Positions 60,832 to 64,000 of a stretch of DNA of 64,000 bases are shown here, one piece after another. The notes below the pieces were generated by a model. That model was not told the DNA's origin, made no database searches, and saw only the letters and a program-made list of their open reading frames with translations. Position 1 is the stretch's first letter. The number at the start of each line of letters is the position of its first letter. The stretch is from Bacillus sp. CECT 9360. GTDB lineage: Bacteria; Bacillota; Bacilli; Bacillales; DSM-1321. Both the position numbers and the translations under genes were made by a program. The stretch spans positions 310,001 to 374,000 of the forward strand of contig NZ_CAKKNA010000002.1 in assembly GCF_918741275.1 (NCBI RefSeq), given 5' to 3'.

Positions 60832-61497
60832 TTGACAGATATAAAGCAACAAATTCTTAACGCCTTTCAATTCAGGCATGCAACGAAAGAGTTCGATCCA
60901 ACTCGGAAGATCCCTGATGAGGATTTCAATTTCATCCTGGAAACGGGCAGATTATCTCCGAGCTCTGTCGGATTTGAACCGTGGAAATTCCTCGTGGTCC
61001 AAAACCCGGAATTAAGAAAGAAATTAAGGGAAGTGTCCTGGGGAGCACAAGGGCAGCTTGCCACCGCCAGTCATTTTGTAATTATCCTTGCCCGTAAAAA
61101 TATGAGATTTGATTCAGAATATGTACGCAATCATTTAAAAACCGTCAAGAAAATGTCTGATGAGAGCATTGAAAACGCCTCTGTCAGATATAAAGAATTT
61201 CAAGAGTCCGATCTTAATCTGTTTGAAAGTGAAAGGACCTTGTTTGATTGGGCCAGTAAACAGACTTATATAGCCCTGGCCAATATGATGACCGCGGCGG
61301 CCCAAATAGGGATTGATTCTTGTCCCATGGAAGGATTTGAATACGAATCAGTTAACAAAATTCTTCTTGAAGAAGGATTGTTGGAAGACGGTCAACTCGC
61401 TCCGTCTGTCATGGTAGCTTTTGGTTACCGGGCTGAAGACCCGAAGCGTTCCAAATCAAGAAAAGACATTGATCAAATCGTAGAATGGGTTCGATAA
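60832..61497 (+). CDS. Nitroreductase-family NAD(P)H oxidoreductase
   Basis: A 221-residue FMN enzyme. FMN-phosphate contacts are in FQFRHATKEFDP (about 12-23), LSPSSVGFEPWKFLVV (about 43-58) and the C-terminal GYRAEDPKRSKSRK. The start is TTG 60832 behind AAAGAGGAGCTAACCA. It reduces nitroaromatics or quinones in known relatives. The order ABM protein, nitroreductase, Old Yellow Enzyme suggests an electrophile or quinone detoxification unit. Confidence 0.9.
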   Translation: MTDIKQQILNAFQFRHATKEFDPTRKIPDEDFNFILETGRLSPSSVGFEPWKFLVVQNPELRKKLREVSWGAQGQLATASHFVIILARKNMRFDSEYVRNHLKTVKKMSDESIENASVRYKEFQESDLNLFESERTLFDWASKQTYIALANMMTAAAQIGIDSCPMEGFEYESVNKILLEEGLLEDGQLAPSVMVAFGYRAEDPKRSKSRKDIDQIVEWVR

Positions 61498-61541
61498 AAA
61501 TTTAACAGTAATTTTTCAGATAACGGAGGAAAACACAAAAT

Positions 61542-62672
61542 ATGATGAATTCAAAATTCGCACCATTATTCGAGTCACTAACACTTCGCAATGGGACTCA
61601 ATTAAAGAATCGGGTCGTAATGGCACCGATGACTAACTTTTCTTCAAATCCAGACGGCACTGTGACAGAAGAGGAAGTCAGTTATTATATGCGTCGTTCA
61701 CATGGAGTCGGCATGGTCGTGACCGCATGTACATATGTAACAGAAAACGGCAAAGGGTTTCATGGAGAATTTGGCGCCGATCGTGACGAGCTGATTCCAA
61801 GCTTGAAAAAGTTAGCAACAGGAATTAAAGAAAAAGGCGCAAAAGCCGTCCTGCAAATTTTCCACGGCGGCCGCATGTGTCCGCCGGAATTAGTGCCAAA
61901 CGGCGAAACGGTCAGTGCAAGTTCCGTTGCCCCGGAAGGAGAAGGACAGACGGTTCCAAGGTCTTTGACGGAAACTGAAATTGAATCAATCATACGCGAC
62001 TATGGAGAAGCTACACGTCGGGCGATTGAAGCCGGTTTTGACGGCGTGGAAATTCATGGCGCCAACGGTTATCTCATTCAACAATTTTTCTCGCCTCATT
62101 CCAACCGTCGTGAAGACCGTTACGGGGGCAGCCTGGAAAAACGCATGACTTTTCCGATGGCGGTTATCGATGAAGTGCAAAAAGTGGCCGCAGCTCATGC
62201 GAAGGGTACGGAGCCGTTTTTGATCGGGTATAGATTTTCACCCGAAGAGCCTGAAACTCCCGGCATCACCATGGCAGATACTTTAACATTAATAGATGCC
62301 CTCGCTGAGAAGAATCTCGATTATCTTCATGTATCCTTGAATGATTTCTGGTCCACACCTAGACGTGGTGTTGAGGATACACGCTCACGTATGGAATTGA
62401 TCCAGGAGCGGGTAGGCGATAAAGTGCCTGTAATCGGGGTAGGTTCGATTTATACGGCAGATGACGCACTAAAGGCAAAGGATACAGGAGTTCCATTAAT
62501 CGCATTGGGACGCGAGATTATCATCGACCCTGACTGGGTAGAAAAAGTCGAGCAGGGCAGAGAAGCGGAAATCGTCACAAAGATTAACAAGGATGCCCAG
62601 CAGGAGCTTGTGATTCCGAATCCGCTCTGGCAGGCAATCGTCAACACACCGGGATGGTTTCCGGGGGTGTAA
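61542..62672 (+). CDS. NADH-dependent flavin oxidoreductase (Old Yellow Enzyme family)
   Basis: A 376-residue TIM-barrel flavoprotein: LKNRVVMAPMTNFSSNPDG (FMN site), LQIFHGGRM, the HGANGYLIQQFFSPHSNRR block (about 180) and IGVGSIYTADDAL are present. The catalytic Tyr region resembles the YqiG-like branch. Two adjacent ATGs (61542, 61545) follow ACGGAGGAAAACACAAAAT. It probably reduces activated alkenes; the physiological substrate is unknown. Confidence 0.9.
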   Translation: MMNSKFAPLFESLTLRNGTQLKNRVVMAPMTNFSSNPDGTVTEEEVSYYMRRSHGVGMVVTACTYVTENGKGFHGEFGADRDELIPSLKKLATGIKEKGAKAVLQIFHGGRMCPPELVPNGETVSASSVAPEGEGQTVPRSLTETEIESIIRDYGEATRRAIEAGFDGVEIHGANGYLIQQFFSPHSNRREDRYGGSLEKRMTFPMAVIDEVQKVAAAHAKGTEPFLIGYRFSPEEPETPGITMADTLTLIDALAEKNLDYLHVSLNDFWSTPRRGVEDTRSRMELIQERVGDKVPVIGVGSIYTADDALKAKDTGVPLIALGREIIIDPDWVEKVEQGREAEIVTKINKDAQQELVIPNPLWQAIVNTPGWFPGV

Positions 62673-62714
62673 TAGCACTCTCGTATCGACCCTGAGAGGG
62701 AACTCATAGGTATG

Positions 62715-62767
62715 ATAAAGGCTGGATCTAAAAGCACAAAATGTGTTTTTGGATTCAGCTTTTTTGA
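62715..62767 (+). terminator. Terminator after the flavin oxidoreductase
   Basis: AAAGGCTGGATC...AAAGCACA/TGTGTTTTTGGATTCAGCTTTTTT nested hairpin with T-tract. Confidence 0.82.
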
Positions 62768-63098
62768 TTTTGCGTAATCCCTTAAGTAAGGCATTCGAAA
62801 ACTAATTCTGGATGTAGGTAATTGGAATTATATTTAGACTTTCGTAATATTCGGGACTCTAATAATTAATAGCTTTTTGCTTTATAATTAAATATATTAA
62901 CCTATTTACTCCGATTAATAGTTTTGAAAAAACAGACTATTAGCATATAAATTCAATAAAAATCTATTATTTTTCAGTTAGAGTAAAAGAGTTATATAGT
63001 AGGATTTCACTATATATAAAGACCCTCTATTATTATAAAATTTACTAGAATTTAATAAAAATTCAGAAAAATTTTATATTAATCAGGGGGTATATCTG
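62768..63098 (+). other. AT-rich upstream region of the immune inhibitor A gene
   Basis: About 330 bases, over three quarters A/T, without genes. GGGGGTATATC precedes the TTG start at 63099. Promoters could not be fixed with confidence. Confidence 0.5.
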
Positions 63099-64000
63099 TT
63101 GAAGAAAAAGGCTGCCTTAAAAGTTTTTTCCAAGATTACTGCAAGTACATTAGTAGCCACTACTTTATTTGCTGGTTCTTTTGCCGGAACTACCGCTGCA
63201 CCAAAGCAGGTTTCTGCTGCACCAGCACCATCAGTACCTATTGATTTGAATATCGTGGATCAGGACCGTTTGGCTAAAGCATTGCAAGAAAGAGGAGTTA
63301 TCGCTAAAGGTGCTAGCGAAGCACAGGTAAATAAAGCGGTCACTGCTTATATTGAGAAAAAGCAAGGCGAAAAACCTGAAGTGCCTGTAGAAATGAATAA
63401 ACAGCAAAATGATTTTGATAAAAAAACAAAGGATTTTATGTCAAAGCAAAAGGAAAAACTATCAAAAGAGCTTCCAAAGGGACATAATCATTTTCAAAAA
63501 GGTAAGCAGAATGGCTATGTTAAAGTCGATCCTGCAAAACAAGCAGCTTATAAAGGTGGAGTTCGTGAAGATAAGGTTCTTGTATTACTTGTAGAATTTG
63601 CTGATTACAAACACAATAGTATCGACCAAGCACCCGGTTATATGTACTCCAACGATTTTAACAAAGAACATTATGAAAAAATGTTATTCGGCGAGGAAGA
63701 TTTCACATTATTCAATGGTGAAAAAGTAAAAACATTTAAGCAATATTATGAAGAGCAGTCAGGAGGAAGTTATACCGTAAACGGCCATGTAACGGACTGG
63801 CTTACAGTTCCGGGGAATGCAGCGGCTTATGGGGATGACAATCCTCAAGGGGGACATGATAACCTTGATCCGACAGGACCGCAGGACCTTGTAAAGGATG
63901 CATTAAATGCTGCTGCCGGTTCGGGCCTTGATTTATCTGAATTTGATATCTTCGATCAGTACGATTTAGACGGTGATGGAAATCAGAATGAACCGGACGG
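63099..64000 (+). CDS. Immune inhibitor A-type M6 metalloprotease, N-terminal part
   Basis: About 300 residues to the window end, open at the right edge. The start is TTG 63099 behind AATCAGGGGGTATATC. Residues 1-33 are a signal peptide (KKKAALKV, hydrophobic core, AAP site). A propeptide with Lys/Glu-rich helices follows, then the M6 domain ([47 protein letters not shown]). InhA proteases degrade extracellular proteins, including host antimicrobial peptides. The HExxH zinc site lies past the window, so activity cannot be judged. Confidence 0.9.
   Translation, partial: MKKKAALKVFSKITASTLVATTLFAGSFAGTTAAPKQVSAAPAPSVPIDLNIVDQDRLAKALQERGVIAKGASEAQVNKAVTAYIEKKQGEKPEVPVEMNKQQNDFDKKTKDFMSKQKEKLSKELPKGHNHFQKGKQNGYVKVDPAKQAAYKGGVREDKVLVLLVEFADYKHNSIDQAPGYMYSNDFNKEHYEKMLFGEEDFTLFNGEKVKTFKQYYEEQSGGSYTVNGHVTDWLTVPGNAAAYGDDNPQGGHDNLDPTGPQDLVKDALNAAAGSGLDLSEFDIFDQYDLDGDGNQNEPD

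Overview
The window comes from a low-GC, endospore-forming Bacillaceae chromosome. AGGAGG-type ribosome sites, intrinsic terminators with U-tracts and many sporulation genes support this. Long stretches keep the Bacillus subtilis gene order (oppD-oppF, yjbC-spx-mecA-coiA-pepF-yizD-spxH-yjbI/J/K/L-relQ-nadF-yjbO-prpE, fabI-cotO, yjcA-yjcZ-spoVIF-yjcD, yjcF-G-H). Genus-level assignment is not possible from the window alone. There is no prophage, complete insertion sequence or CRISPR array.

Layout. 1-2200: end of an oligopeptide ABC operon. 2300-19500: conserved housekeeping and stress block with Spx and its ClpXP adaptor SpxH, the ClpC adaptor MecA, cardiolipin synthase, CoiA, PepF, truncated globin, small alarmone synthetase, NAD kinase and PrpE. 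19600-23800: MgtE, a drug/lipid-type ABC pair and FabI with a FapR operator. 23900-30900: sporulation island (CotO, YjcA, a YhcN-type lipoprotein, SpoVAEb, YjcZ, SpoVIF, CotX, CotW), interrupted by the helicase YjcD. 31000-36400: YjcF-G-H, a WYL-like mini-protein behind a LexA-type box, a DsbA/FrnE-type gene with an in-frame UGA at its first active-site cysteine codon, tRNA-Val(GAC), an SDR and an intracellular subtilisin. 36700-43700: formate/molybdopterin block (moaA, fdhD, OFA transporter, DUF2294, FdhF/YdeP-type oxidoreductase). 44000-47000: FbpB-like peptide and an SsuABC-type importer. 47200-54200: redox and peptide catabolism (MocA-type oxidoreductase, a second DsbA/FrnE, HesB-like, AcuI-type reductase, gamma-glutamyltransferase plus M20 peptidase). 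54300-64000: GerD-like lipoprotein, formamidase, a yybP-ykoY Mn2+ riboswitch in front of a DUF5392 membrane protein, sporulenol synthase, a second YjcZ, flavin oxidoreductases, and the start of an immune inhibitor A metalloprotease that runs off the window.

How genes work together. The Spx control circuit (spx, spxH) sits beside mecA and coiA. moaA, fdhD, an oxalate/formate-type carrier and a molybdopterin oxidoreductase form a formate-handling module, and the formamidase at 55.4 kb could feed it. The coat and germination genes carry recognisable sigmaK/sigmaE-type promoters (AC-N16/17-CATANNNTA).

Most interesting signals: (1) the UGA at codon 13 of the DsbA/FrnE gene at 33.8 kb, exactly where its 48.6-kb paralog has the first Cys of CPFC, followed by a SECIS-sized perfect hairpin; it is a candidate selenoprotein or a very recent nonsense mutation. 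(2) A Mn2+ riboswitch with two tandem terminators controlling an uncharacterised membrane protein. (3) Four intergenic arrays of unrelated sequence that all share a period of about 20 bp. (4) A duplicated leader-like motif bracketing the OFA transporter and DUF2294 genes. (5) A 174-bp MITE-like element with terminal inverted repeats and an 8-bp direct duplication.
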